Notes under the pieces: generated by a model | Told to the model about the DNA's origin: nothing | The model's input: the letters and a program-made list of their open reading frames with translations, nothing else | Database searches by the model: none | Made by a program: the position numbers and the translations under genes | Shown here: positions 34,374 to 42,479 of the stretch, piece by piece | Numbering within the stretch: the first letter of the stretch is position 1 | Layout: the number at the start of each line of letters is the position of its first letter | From: [Pseudomonas] carboxydohydrogena | GTDB taxonomy: Bacteria; Pseudomonadota; Alphaproteobacteria; Rhizobiales; Xanthobacteraceae | Length of the DNA: 64,000 bases | Assembly (NCBI RefSeq): GCF_029030725.1 | Contig: NZ_CP113162.1 | Location: forward strand, 2,230,501 to 2,294,500 | Direction of reading: 5' to 3'

Positions 34374-34719
34374 TTGTTTTCTCCCCTTACAGCCACTTCT
34401 GGAGGGTGGTCTGCAATCCCATGTGCGATCCAGTTTTCTCCATGCCTTCGCTTGCAAGCGAACAAGGGGACGTTGCCCAAGACATCGACGAGTCCGCGAG
34501 GATCACGACGCGCGGTATTCAAATGATCTAAACCCGACAGACTCCTGATATTCCCTATCCATCTAAAAGATAGATGGTATCTATCGGATTTGGACAGAAG
34601 GCGCGACGAATGTCGATCATCCAAAGGTAGAACAGCAGCAGAGTGTTCAAGCTAATGCTGCCACTGCGAATGGAATTCGGCTTCATATTATCGGCTGACG
34701 ATGGAATTTCCGGCGGAGA
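34374..34719. promoter_or_regulatory. 346-base intergenic region with overlapping inverted repeats upstream of oxlT
   Basis: I find no credible gene here. Two mutually exclusive inverted repeats overlap: CCATCTA (34559-34565) with TAGATGG (34571-34577), and GATAGA (34569-34574) with TCTATC (34580-34585). They lie about 190 bases upstream of the oxlT start and may be an operator or part of a long 5' leader. The remainder is AT-richer than the coding DNA, as expected for a promoter region. Confidence 0.4.
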
Positions 34720-34953
34720 CTATGCGCGGCCGAGTTTCTCGATCAGGAAGACGATCCCATCCGTATCGTGCCTGACGATCTCGATGCGATCACCGGTCTC
34801 TGAAATCAGATGAGGAAGATCGATCGCCGCGAGCGGATCGGTGCAGACGACCTCGAGCCTGTCGCCAGGTTGCAGGGATTTCAGCGCCTTGCGGGTCCGC
34901 AACACCGGCAGAGGACATTTCAATCCGCTCAGATCGAGTTTGAGGGAAGGCAT
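34720..34953 (-). CDS. TusA/SirA family sulfur-carrier protein
   Basis: A 77-residue TusA-type protein. The active cysteine is Cys13 in LSGLKCPLPVLRTRKAL, the family CPxP motif. TusA-like proteins carry persulfide sulfur to tRNA thiolation, to molybdenum cofactor synthesis or to FdhD-type steps. It starts five bases after moeA ends, in the mobB-moeA-tusA unit, which suggests a role in molybdoenzyme sulfur delivery here. TusA and YedF cannot be separated with confidence. Confidence 0.9.
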   Translation of the reverse strand: MPSLKLDLSGLKCPLPVLRTRKALKSLQPGDRLEVVCTDPLAAIDLPHLISETGDRIEIVRHDTDGIVFLIEKLGRA

Positions 34954-34958
34954 TGCCG

Positions 34959-36215
34959 CTACAGCAAACTCGAGTACGGTAGAAAACTCAGCATATCGCC
35001 CGGCTCGACAGTGGTGACATTCTCTTCCAGTTCGGCAAGGCCGTCGGTCGTGACCAGTGACGATAAAAGCGCCGCGCCGTCGCGTGAAAACTTCAATGCC
35101 TCGAAAACACCGTCTGGGCCCTGCTCCAACGTCACACGGATATATTCGCGGCGGCCGGTCTTCTTGCGATAGTCGAACTGCGCGCGAACACGCAAGGGGA
35201 CGAGCTTGGGCAGTGTTGTCCCGGCAAGGGTGAGAATCGCGGGCCGCGCCACGTAGATGAAAGTGACAAACCCCGCCACCGGATTGCCTGGCAGGCCGAT
35301 GAACGGCGTGCCGTCAATCACTCCCATCGTGACCGCGCGTCCCGGCTTGATCGCCATGCGCCAAAGCACCAGAGATCCGATCGTCTCGATCGCCGCCTTG
35401 ACGTGATCTTCCTCGCCTGTCGAAACTCCGCCGGTGGTCAGGATCAGGTCGCAATCCCGCGCGGCCTGCTTCAACGCCGCGGCAAGCGCCACCCGATCGT
35501 CGCGAAGAATGCCGAGATCGATCACCTCGCAGCCCAGACGGCGCAGCATCGCGCCCAGCATGGTGCGGTTGGAATCGAACAGTTGCGACGCCGTTCGCTC
35601 TTCCCCCGGCGCCACCACCTCGTCGCCGGTCGAGAAAACCGCCACGCGCGGACGCCGGCGCACCGCGAGTTCGGTCACCCCAAGCGCCGCGGCCAGCGCG
35701 ACGTCCTGCGGGCGCAGCAACCGCCCTTTCGGCAACGCGCCGGAGCCCTGCGAAATATCCTCACCTGCCAGACGCACGTTCGCCCCACGCGCAAGGCCTG
35801 GCGGCAGTAGAACGGCGCCGTCTTCCGCCAGCTTGACATCTTCCTGCATGTAAACCGTGTCGGCGCCGGCAGGCATCGGCGCTCCCGTGAAAATCCGGAT
35901 CGCGTGACCGGGCAGGATCTCGCCGCGCGCGCTGGCGCCCGCCGCCACGCGGTCCTGCACCTTGAACACGCGTGCTTCGCCGCCGGGAACGTCCTCGCCA
36001 CGCACCGCATAGCCATCCACGGCCGAATTCATGAAGGACGGAATATTGATCGGCGCGATCACATCGGCGGCGAGGATTCGTCCATCCGCCTTGGACAACT
36101 TTACATTCTCGATGTCCTCGATCGGTGTCAGGCGCGACCTGATAATGGACAACGCCTCATCCACCCTCATCACCGGGCCACCGAATGCAAAGCAGTCGTC
36201 CGAGAGTTGCGCCAT
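34959..36215 (-). CDS. moeA: Molybdopterin molybdenumtransferase MoeA
   Basis: MoeA inserts molybdate into adenylylated molybdopterin to make Mo-molybdopterin. The 418-residue protein has the four-domain MoeA layout: NIPSFMNSAVDGYA near the N-terminus, a central MoCF-binding domain with FSTGDEV, SNRTML and the GGVSTGEEDHVKA loop, and GLPGNPVAGFVTF. It starts three bases after mobB stops and ends five bases before the TusA-like gene, forming a compact operon. Confidence 0.95.
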   Translation of the reverse strand: MAQLSDDCFAFGGPVMRVDEALSIIRSRLTPIEDIENVKLSKADGRILAADVIAPINIPSFMNSAVDGYAVRGEDVPGGEARVFKVQDRVAAGASARGEILPGHAIRIFTGAPMPAGADTVYMQEDVKLAEDGAVLLPPGLARGANVRLAGEDISQGSGALPKGRLLRPQDVALAAALGVTELAVRRRPRVAVFSTGDEVVAPGEERTASQLFDSNRTMLGAMLRRLGCEVIDLGILRDDRVALAAALKQAARDCDLILTTGGVSTGEEDHVKAAIETIGSLVLWRMAIKPGRAVTMGVIDGTPFIGLPGNPVAGFVTFIYVARPAILTLAGTTLPKLVPLRVRAQFDYRKKTGRREYIRVTLEQGPDGVFEALKFSRDGAALLSSLVTTDGLAELEENVTTVEPGDMLSFLPYSSLL

Positions 36216-36218
36216 CTT

Positions 36219-36740
36219 TCAACCCGTCACGCGCGCGAAAAGTTCGTTACGATTCTCGGCGTGTGCTTTCACGAAATCTGCAATCGCAGGAATGTCGTCA
36301 AGGTCGAACATCGGCAGCCCGCTTTCCACCCGGGTGTCCGCCGCGACAGCGATGATGTTCGGATCGTTTGGAAACATCAGCGGCTTGGCGTTTTCCGCGC
36401 GATAAATCTCGATCTTGCGGTGCCCCTGCGCCTTGAACCCCTCGATGATGACGTAATCCACGGACGCCATTTTCGCCAGCAGCTCGAAAAGCGAGGGTTC
36501 GGGATCGCCGCGCAGTTCGTTCAGCAACGCCCACCGTTTCGTCGAGGAGATCATCACCTGTGTCGCCCCGGCCTGGCGGTGGACCCAGGAGTCCTTGCCC
36601 GGCTTATCCAGATCGAACTCATGATGGGCATGCTTGATGACGGAGACACGCGCACCCTCGCCGATCAGATGCGGCACGAGGCGCGACAGCAGCGTGGTCT
36701 TTCCCGCCCCGCTCCACCCGGCCAGCCCGATGACCCGCAT
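36219..36740 (-). CDS. mobB: Molybdopterin-guanine dinucleotide biosynthesis protein MobB
   Basis: A 173-residue GTP-binding protein that assists MobA in forming the dinucleotide cofactor. The Walker A motif GWSGAGKTTLLSRL lies at about residues 7-20; VSVIKHAHHEFDLDKPGKDS and VIIEGFK are typical MobB blocks. I prefer ATG 36740, which has GGAG six bases upstream; a GTG at 36752 would add four residues. First gene of the mobB-moeA-tusA-like unit, divergent from mobA with 92 bases between. Confidence 0.94.
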   Translation of the reverse strand: MRVIGLAGWSGAGKTTLLSRLVPHLIGEGARVSVIKHAHHEFDLDKPGKDSWVHRQAGATQVMISSTKRWALLNELRGDPEPSLFELLAKMASVDYVIIEGFKAQGHRKIEIYRAENAKPLMFPNDPNIIAVAADTRVESGLPMFDLDDIPAIADFVKAHAENRNELFARVTG

Positions 36741-36832
36741 CACGTTCTCCACTCTATCCTCAGCGTGCTATAGCGGGACTGTCGCTCGGCACAAGGCCGC
36801 AAAGTGCCGAATCGATGCGGGTTTGAGAAATC

Positions 36833-37480
36833 ATGGCAACGGATCGCACGATAGAAGATAACTATCCGCCCACGCCCGGCGTGCTGCTGGCCGGGGGGCT
36901 CGCCCGCCGCATGGGTGGGGGCGACAAGCCGATGCGGCTGATTGCCGGACGGCCTATTCTGGAGCGTGTGATCAGCCGTCTCGCCCCGCAATGCGATGGC
37001 CTTGTGCTCAATGCCAACGGTGATCCGGCTCGTTTCGCCGCATTCGGTCTGACGGTCGTGCCCGACGATGTCGCGGACTTCCCGGGACCGCTCGCAGGCG
37101 TGCTGGCGGGCCTGGAATGGGCCGCCGCGAACCGCCCTGACGCCCAATATGTCCTTACTGCGGCCGCCGACTGCCCCTTCCTGCCGCGCGACCTTGTGTC
37201 TCGCCTGCATCAGGCCCGGCGTGACAATGACGCAGAGATTGCGGTCGCCGAATCCGGCGGCCAGCTACACCCGATCATCGCGATCTGGCATGTCGATCTC
37301 CGCCATGCCATCCGGCACGCCCTGACGGTCGAGGATTTCCGCAAGGCCCATGCCTTCGTGCGGCGCTTTCGGCCGGCGCAGGCCTCATGGCCGACCGCGC
37401 CGCTCGATCCGTTTTTCAACGCCAATCAGTCCGGTGATCTCGAAGAGGCAACGCGCCTCGCGGCGCTCGACGGCGGTTGA
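36833..37480 (+). CDS. mobA: Molybdenum cofactor guanylyltransferase MobA
   Basis: MobA joins GMP from GTP to Mo-molybdopterin, giving the bis-MGD cofactor used by formate dehydrogenase and other DMSO-reductase-family enzymes. The 215-residue protein has the nucleotidyltransferase signature [17 protein letters not shown] at about 19-35, then [14 protein letters not shown] and AAADCPFLP with the metal-binding Asp. It is transcribed away from mobB and ends at a strong bidirectional terminator. Confidence 0.95.
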   Translation: MATDRTIEDNYPPTPGVLLAGGLARRMGGGDKPMRLIAGRPILERVISRLAPQCDGLVLNANGDPARFAAFGLTVVPDDVADFPGPLAGVLAGLEWAAANRPDAQYVLTAAADCPFLPRDLVSRLHQARRDNDAEIAVAESGGQLHPIIAIWHVDLRHAIRHALTVEDFRKAHAFVRRFRPAQASWPTAPLDPFFNANQSGDLEEATRLAALDGG

Positions 37481-37540
37481 CCACCCCTCTGAAGTCCGGC
37501 CGCTCTTCCCGCAGAGCCACGCCACACCCTCGGACAACAA

Positions 37541-37566
37541 AAAAGGCCGGCTTTCGCCGGCCTTTT
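37541..37566. terminator. Bidirectional terminator between mobA and the porin gene
   Basis: AAAAGGCCGGC (37541-37551) pairs with GCCGGCCTTTT (37556-37566) around a TTTC loop. A-run and T-run flank the GC stem on both strands, so it can terminate mobA (plus strand) and the converging porin gene (minus strand). Confidence 0.9.
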
Positions 37567-37609
37567 CGTCGGATCGCGATGCGATCAGATGATCTCAGTA
37601 CTTCAGATC

Positions 37610-38311
37610 TCAGTACTTGGCGACAACCGGGCCACCCCAGTTGAAGTGGTAGTTGATACCAGCCTTCACAGTGTGAAGGTCGTCGCTGTAGCGCAGGACC
37701 GGACCAACGGCGTCAGCCACCGAGGTGTGGCCGAAGTTGTAGTACTGGTACTCGATCTTCGCCGACCAGGCCGGAGCGAACATGTATTCAAGGCCGGCGC
37801 CGACGGTGTAGCCGGTGTCGTCGCGGGTGGTCACGAACGGAGTGGTTCCAGCCATGCTGTTATCGCGGAACGCCGCACCGCCCTTGGCGTAGATCATGCC
37901 AGGACCCCAGGTGTAGCCGAGACGGCCGGTGACCGAAGCCAGCCAGTCGCTCTTGGCGGTGTACACATCCGTGGCCGTCACGAAGGTGCGGTTGTTGCTC
38001 GACAGGCCGCTGAAGTCACCTTCAATGCCGAACACCCAGTTCGGAGAGAACTGGTAGTTGTAACCGATCTGCGCGCCACCCAGGAACGCGCTCTTGTTGT
38101 TGCTGGCAATGCCGGTGCCGGTGAAGTCGGTCACGCTGTTGCTGCCACCGAACGCGCCGCCAATGTGCGCACCGATGTAGAAACCGGTCCAGTTGTAGAT
38201 CGGAGCGACGTAAGCCGGCGCCTTCGTATAGGGGCGGGCCGCGAGGTCAGCAGCGAACACCGAGGTCGAGCTCAGAGCCGCGACGGTGACTGCAAGAAGA
38301 AGCTTCTTCAT
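37610..38311 (-). CDS. Omp31-like outer-membrane beta-barrel protein
   Basis: A 233-residue outer-membrane protein of the Omp25/Omp31 (OMP_b-brl, porin-like) type that is abundant in Bradyrhizobium relatives. A signal peptide MKKLLLAVTVAALSSTSVFA is followed by ADLAARPYTKAPAYVAP, a typical mature start in this family. YNWTGFYIGAHIGGAFG and repeated aromatic beta strands follow. It may stabilise the outer membrane or act as a small channel. It shares the 37.54-kb terminator with mobA. The upstream region holds two direct repeats. Confidence 0.9.
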   Translation of the reverse strand: MKKLLLAVTVAALSSTSVFAADLAARPYTKAPAYVAPIYNWTGFYIGAHIGGAFGGSNSVTDFTGTGIASNNKSAFLGGAQIGYNYQFSPNWVFGIEGDFSGLSSNNRTFVTATDVYTAKSDWLASVTGRLGYTWGPGMIYAKGGAAFRDNSMAGTTPFVTTRDDTGYTVGAGLEYMFAPAWSAKIEYQYYNFGHTSVADAVGPVLRYSDDLHTVKAGINYHFNWGGPVVAKY

Positions 38312-38380
38312 AGTGGTAGTCTCCCAAACGTCCGTAGAAGTCGAATGAGCGTTATTGATCACGATGCGTCGCAAAATGCT

Positions 38381-38426
38381 GTAGCGAAAACACCACAGTG
38401 AACTTTCAAAAACCGTAGCGTAAACA
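38381..38426. promoter_or_regulatory. Direct repeats in the porin/ku divergent region
   Basis: GTAGCGAAAACA (38381-38392) and GTAGCGTAAACA (38415-38426) are identical at 11 of 12 positions and lie 34 bases apart, about three helical turns. They sit 70-115 bases upstream of the porin start and could bind a regulator in tandem. The 293-base region between the porin and ku genes holds nothing else I can name. Confidence 0.35.
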
Positions 38427-38604
38427 AGGCAATAACGTGGCGAATCCACACCCGGGCCGGGATAGAACAAATCAGGAATAATCGGTATTTTAGAACCTCT
38501 TGGCCGCTCCGGTGGTCTGTTTTCCTCCTTCGGGCGAAGGATCGAGGAACGAATTCTTCTACGCCCCATTGAGTCGGCTGGTCCGAGTAAACCGGAGTTG
38601 ATCG

Positions 38605-39471
38605 ATGGCGTCCCGCGCGAACTGGAAGGGCTTCCTGCGTTTGTCCCTCGTCACCTGCCCTGTCGCGCTGTTTCCCGCGACATCCGAGTCGGACAAGATT
38701 CGATTCAACCAGATCAACAAGAACACCGGCCACCGGATCAAATACGCCAAGATCGATGCCGAGACCGGCGAGGAGGTCGAGCGCGAGGACATCGTCAAGG
38801 GCTACAAGGTCGATGCCGACACCTATGTGCAGGTCAGTGACGACGAACTCGACAACATCGCCCTGGAATCGGCCCACACCATCGACATCGACGAATTCGT
38901 GCCCCGGGATGAAATCGATAACCGTTTCCTGATCCGCCCCTACTACATCGTGCCAGACGGCAAGGTCGGCCACGATGCGTACACCGTGATCCGCGAGACG
39001 ATCCGCTCCATGAACATGATGGCACTGGGCCGCATCGTGTTGACCAATCGCGAGCACGTCATCGCGCTGGAGCCGCTGGAAAAGGGATTGGTGGGCACGC
39101 TGCTGCGCTTCCCCTACGAGGTCCGCGACGAGGCCGACTATTTCGGCGACATCAAGGATGTCAAAGTCACCAAGGAAATGCTCGATCTTGCCAGACACAT
39201 CGTCGAGGGCAAGACCGGCGAATTCGACCCCGATCGTTTCGAGGATCACTACGAGAGCGCGCTGGCCGATCTCATCAGCCGCAAACGCGCCGGAGAAACG
39301 ATCAAGGCACCGAGCACGCCGCGCGAGAGCGGCAACGTCATCAACCTGATGGATGCGTTGCGCAAGAGCCTGAAAGGCAATGCCAAGTCCGAGCGCCGGG
39401 CCGCCCGTGCGGCTCCCCGCGCGACCAAAAAGCAGACCCGCTCAAAGGCGCGGGCGCGCAAGGCCGGCTGA
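38605..39471 (+). CDS. ku: Ku protein of bacterial non-homologous end joining
   Basis: Ku forms a homodimeric ring that binds DNA double-strand ends and recruits ligase LigD. The 288-residue protein has the Ku core (about 1-250): WKGFLRLSLVTCPVALFPAT, INKNTGHRIKYAKIDAETGEEV in parts, and the ring region. The C-terminus (about 255-288) is Lys/Arg/Ala-rich (RRAARAAPRATKKQTRSKAR), the extension known to promote DNA binding in bacterial Ku. GGAG precedes the ATG. No ligD lies in the window; rhizobia often have several ku and ligD copies at different loci. Confidence 0.95.
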   Translation: MASRANWKGFLRLSLVTCPVALFPATSESDKIRFNQINKNTGHRIKYAKIDAETGEEVEREDIVKGYKVDADTYVQVSDDELDNIALESAHTIDIDEFVPRDEIDNRFLIRPYYIVPDGKVGHDAYTVIRETIRSMNMMALGRIVLTNREHVIALEPLEKGLVGTLLRFPYEVRDEADYFGDIKDVKVTKEMLDLARHIVEGKTGEFDPDRFEDHYESALADLISRKRAGETIKAPSTPRESGNVINLMDALRKSLKGNAKSERRAARAAPRATKKQTRSKARARKAG

Positions 39472-39494
39472 AAAGGATTGAAGGCGAAAAAACC

Positions 39495-40292
39495 TTACTT
39501 CTTCTGTCCATGGGCGCGGAAGACGACCGGCAGCGTGAAGGTCAGACCTTCGTCCGCAACCAGCGGCGGCGGCGCGGGCACCGGGTCGGAACGCTTGAGC
39601 ATGGCAAGCGCCGCCTGATCGAATTCGGGATTACCCGAGCCCTGAACGATCTTGCTCGAAATGATGTGGCCGGTCCGGTCAATCTCGAAGCTGACCATGA
39701 TCTTGACGCTGACATCGGAGCGGTCCGGCGGATAGCGCTTGTGATGGTCGAGATGAGCCACCAGTTCCTTCTGCCACGTCGTCTTGATGCGCTGCTTGCT
39801 GGCACCGGTGCCCTGGGCAAGCGTCACCGAGCGGTCGGACTGCTGGGCCGATTCCGAGGTCGGCATCGCGGTCGCTTCCGATGCCACGGATTCCTGCGAT
39901 GGCGCCTGCTGCCGTGCCGCGACGTTGGGATCGTCCTCCTTCGGGTCGGTGGACTTGTCGGGAGACACGACGCGGTCAGGGTTCTCGGACTCGATCGGCT
40001 TGTCCTGCGGCAGGTCGGTCTTCTTCACCTCCGCCTTCTGCTCGACCACCTGCGGCGAAGCCGCGGACGCTTCCGTGTCGGGCCCCGGCGGCAGATCGGT
40101 CGGCTCGCCGCGCGGCGCAAGGAATTCGAGGCCCACCTCGATGCCTGCCGCGCCCAGCTCATCGTCCTCGGCCGTATCCGTCAGACTCGTCACCGCGATG
40201 GCCGCAACCGCGCCGTGCAGGATCAAGGCTGCGATAGCGGCGAACATCCATACGCGCCTCGACGGGTCGGTCCAGAGCCGGTTCAGGAACAT
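39495..40292 (-). CDS. tonB: TonB energy transducer
   Basis: TonB spans the periplasm and passes the proton-motive force from ExbB-ExbD to outer-membrane receptors. The 265-residue protein has one N-terminal membrane helix (VWMFAAIAALILHGAVAAIAV, in part), a long Pro/Glu/Lys/Ser-rich spacer, and a C-terminal TonB domain (about 175-260) with HKRYPPD and SFEIDRTGHIIS. It is the last gene of the minus-strand block receptor-piuC-exbB-exbD-tonB. Confidence 0.93.
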   Translation of the reverse strand: MFLNRLWTDPSRRVWMFAAIAALILHGAVAAIAVTSLTDTAEDDELGAAGIEVGLEFLAPRGEPTDLPPGPDTEASAASPQVVEQKAEVKKTDLPQDKPIESENPDRVVSPDKSTDPKEDDPNVAARQQAPSQESVASEATAMPTSESAQQSDRSVTLAQGTGASKQRIKTTWQKELVAHLDHHKRYPPDRSDVSVKIMVSFEIDRTGHIISSKIVQGSGNPEFDQAALAMLKRSDPVPAPPPLVADEGLTFTLPVVFRAHGQKK

Positions 40293-40303
40293 TGCACTTC
40301 CGG

Positions 40304-40771
40304 TTACTGTGGCTTGGCCGCCGACGGGATGGCGGTGCCTGTGCTGTCTGGCACCCCTTCGAGCGCCACCAGCGCTACTTTCAGATATCCGCCGGCGCGC
40401 AGAATTTCGAGAACGTCCATCATGTTGCCGTAAGACACCGCGCGGTCGGCGCGCAGGAAGATACGGCGGTCCTTGTTGCCCTCTCCTGCCGCATCGAGCA
40501 CGTTGACGAGATCGACCCGTTTCACGGGAGTCTCGCCGACAGCGACGGCCAGATCGGATTTGATGGTCACGTAAGTCGGCTTGTCCGGCTTCTTGGTCGG
40601 CGTCGCCGTCGAGGACGGCAGATCCACCGGCAGATCGACGGTGGAGAGCGGCGCCGCCACCATGAAGATGATCAGAAGAACCAGAATGACGTCGATAAAC
40701 GGCGTGACGTTGATCTCATGCGTTTCGCTGAGATCGTCCCCGTCATCGACATCGTTGAACGTAACCCCCAC
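40304..40771 (-). CDS. exbD: Biopolymer transport protein ExbD
   Basis: A 155-residue TolR/ExbD protein. The single membrane helix (about 24-45) carries the proton-conducting Asp27 in NVTPFIDVILVLL. The periplasmic domain follows. The start is GTG 40771, with GGAG seven bases upstream. It lies between exbB and tonB with 12- and 11-base gaps. Confidence 0.94.
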   Translation of the reverse strand: MGVTFNDVDDGDDLSETHEINVTPFIDVILVLLIIFMVAAPLSTVDLPVDLPSSTATPTKKPDKPTYVTIKSDLAVAVGETPVKRVDLVNVLDAAGEGNKDRRIFLRADRAVSYGNMMDVLEILRAGGYLKVALVALEGVPDSTGTAIPSAAKPQ

Positions 40772-40783
40772 GAGCCGTCTCCG

Positions 40784-41698
40784 TTATTCGGCCGCGTGCG
40801 AAATCGCGCCATGGCCGCGATCGAGATCGCGCGACAAGAGGCGGCCCGCCGTGCCGGACGCCTGGCTGACAAGCTCCAGATAGCGTTTCGTCACGCGCGA
40901 GAAGTGATTGTAGATGATGACGGCCGGGATCGCCGCGACGAGACCCATGGCGGTCGCGAGCAAGGCTTCCGCGATGCCCGGCGCGACCACGGCGAGATTG
41001 GTGGTCTGCATCTTCGAAATGCCGATGAAGGAATTCATGATGCCCCAGACGGTACCGAACAGGCCGACGAACGGCGCGGTCGCGCCGATGGTCGCGAGCA
41101 TGCCCATGCCGAGGCGCATCCGGCGCGCCTCGCTGCGGGTCAGTTCGGCGAACAGCGAGGCCGCCCGCTCCTTGATGCCCGCATCGCCGACGATCCCCGA
41201 TGACAACCGCACTTCATGAACGGCCATCGCGAGGAAAGATGACAGCACCGTCTTGCCGGTGCCGAGCGCCATGCGGGCTTCGGCCAGCGTGCGCGAATTC
41301 GACACCGTGCGGAGCGCCGCCTTGAGCCGCTGCTGCGCCACGAATTGCTCGCGCATTTTCGCAAAGCAGATCGTCCACGTCATCAGCGAGGCGAAAGCGA
41401 GGCCGATCATCACCAGCTTCACGACGATATCGGCCGACATGAACATCGACCACGGCGAAAGGTCATGCGGCACAACCGACGCCTTCGCAGCCTCGGCGGC
41501 GGGCAAGGCAGTCGGAGCCGGTGCGGCAGCCGCAGGCACCGCGGTGGCCGGCGTAACCGCTGAAGGCGTGGCAGGCGCGGGAGAAGTGACCGCGGGGGTG
41601 GCTGGCCGCGCAGGAGCAGCTTCCTGTGCCAGCACGGGTACAGCGCCCGCCAGACAGGCGACAATGGAAAGGCACGTCATCAAGCGAATGGTTTTCAT
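40784..41698 (-). CDS. exbB: TonB-system energiser ExbB
   Basis: A 304-residue TolQ/ExbB-type protein that forms the proton channel with ExbD. It has an N-terminal signal-like helix, then an Ala/Pro-rich periplasmic extension (about 25-75) of the long form found in many alphaproteobacteria. Three membrane helices follow, including [22 protein letters not shown]. The ATG overlaps the piuC stop codon by four bases (ATGA), so translation is likely coupled. Confidence 0.94.
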   Translation of the reverse strand: MKTIRLMTCLSIVACLAGAVPVLAQEAAPARPATPAVTSPAPATPSAVTPATAVPAAAAPAPTALPAAEAAKASVVPHDLSPWSMFMSADIVVKLVMIGLAFASLMTWTICFAKMREQFVAQQRLKAALRTVSNSRTLAEARMALGTGKTVLSSFLAMAVHEVRLSSGIVGDAGIKERAASLFAELTRSEARRMRLGMGMLATIGATAPFVGLFGTVWGIMNSFIGISKMQTTNLAVVAPGIAEALLATAMGLVAAIPAVIIYNHFSRVTKRYLELVSQASGTAGRLLSRDLDRGHGAISHAAE

Positions 41699-42384
41699 AC
41701 GTCGGCCCAGTAGCGAATGAGGTTGTGATAAATGCCGGTCAATTTGACCGTTTCAGGGTCGTCCCGACCCAGCCGTTCGACCAGCGCCTGAACAGCCGTA
41801 TCGAGGTCGAAAATCATACTGCGCGCATGGGCGTCGCGTACCATGCTCTGCAACCAGAAGAAAGACGCCACTCTGGCTCCTCGGGTCACGGGCGTGACCA
41901 GATGCAAACTAGACGCAGGATAAAGTACCAGATGCCCCGCAGGCAGCTTGACCTCATGGGAACCGTAATAATCCTCGACCGTGAGGACGCCGCCCTCATA
42001 GTCCTCCGGCTCGGAGAGAAACAGCGTCACCGAGAGGTCGGTGCGGATGCGCAGGCCGGTCAGGCGATCGCCGCGCACGGCGTTATCGACATGGACCCCG
42101 AAATGGTGGCCGTCCGAGGCCGCATAGCGGTTGAACAGCGGCGGAAAGATATGCTGCGGAATGGCGGCGGAAATGAACAGCGGGTTTTTGGTCAGCGCGC
42201 TGAGAATGCGCTGCCCGAGCACACGGGCGGTTTCGCTGTCGGGCGGCAATTGCTCGTTGCGCTTCACCATCGCGGACTGCGCTCCCGCTGTCGAGCGGCC
42301 GTCTTCCCACTCCGCCGCATCCATGATGCGACGGAAGTCGGCGACCTCGGCTTTGCTCAGAATATCGGGAATGCAGATTAACAT
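41695..42384 (-). CDS. piuC: PiuC, Fe(II)/2-oxoglutarate-dependent PKHD-type hydroxylase
   Basis: A 229-residue dioxygenase of the PiuC/YbiX family, regularly linked to TonB-dependent siderophore receptors. Iron ligands are His and Asp in FGVHVDNAV and the distal His in SSLHLVTPV; Arg in GARVAS would bind 2-oxoglutarate. The start is ATG 42384, giving the usual family length; the longer open frame upstream is not protein-like. Its function is thought to be in iron or siderophore handling but is not defined. A 12-bp hairpin lies 15 bases upstream of the ATG. Confidence 0.93.
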   Translation of the reverse strand: MLICIPDILSKAEVADFRRIMDAAEWEDGRSTAGAQSAMVKRNEQLPPDSETARVLGQRILSALTKNPLFISAAIPQHIFPPLFNRYAASDGHHFGVHVDNAVRGDRLTGLRIRTDLSVTLFLSEPEDYEGGVLTVEDYYGSHEVKLPAGHLVLYPASSLHLVTPVTRGARVASFFWLQSMVRDAHARSMIFDLDTAVQALVERLGRDDPETVKLTGIYHNLIRYWADV

Positions 42385-42399
42385 GCCGGACTCGTGTTG

Positions 42400-42429
42400 T
42401 ACCGGGTCCTGTACACCCAGGACCCGGTA
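42400..42429. promoter_or_regulatory. Stable hairpin between the receptor gene and piuC
   Basis: TACCGGGTCCTG (42400-42411) pairs perfectly with CAGGACCCGGTA (42418-42429) around a 6-base loop. It ends 15 bases before the piuC start codon on the minus strand and has no T tract. It may lower read-through or translation of the downstream genes relative to the receptor. Confidence 0.55.
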
Positions 42430-42479
42430 GAAGTCATGCCCGGTGGCCTGTTTTAGGGGCCCGTAAGTATAGAATAGGT

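Noticed and set aside
34358-34624. 88-residue minus-strand frame upstream of oxlT
   Set aside because: It overlaps the oxlT start and ribosome site, has no family character, and lies in what looks like a promoter region.
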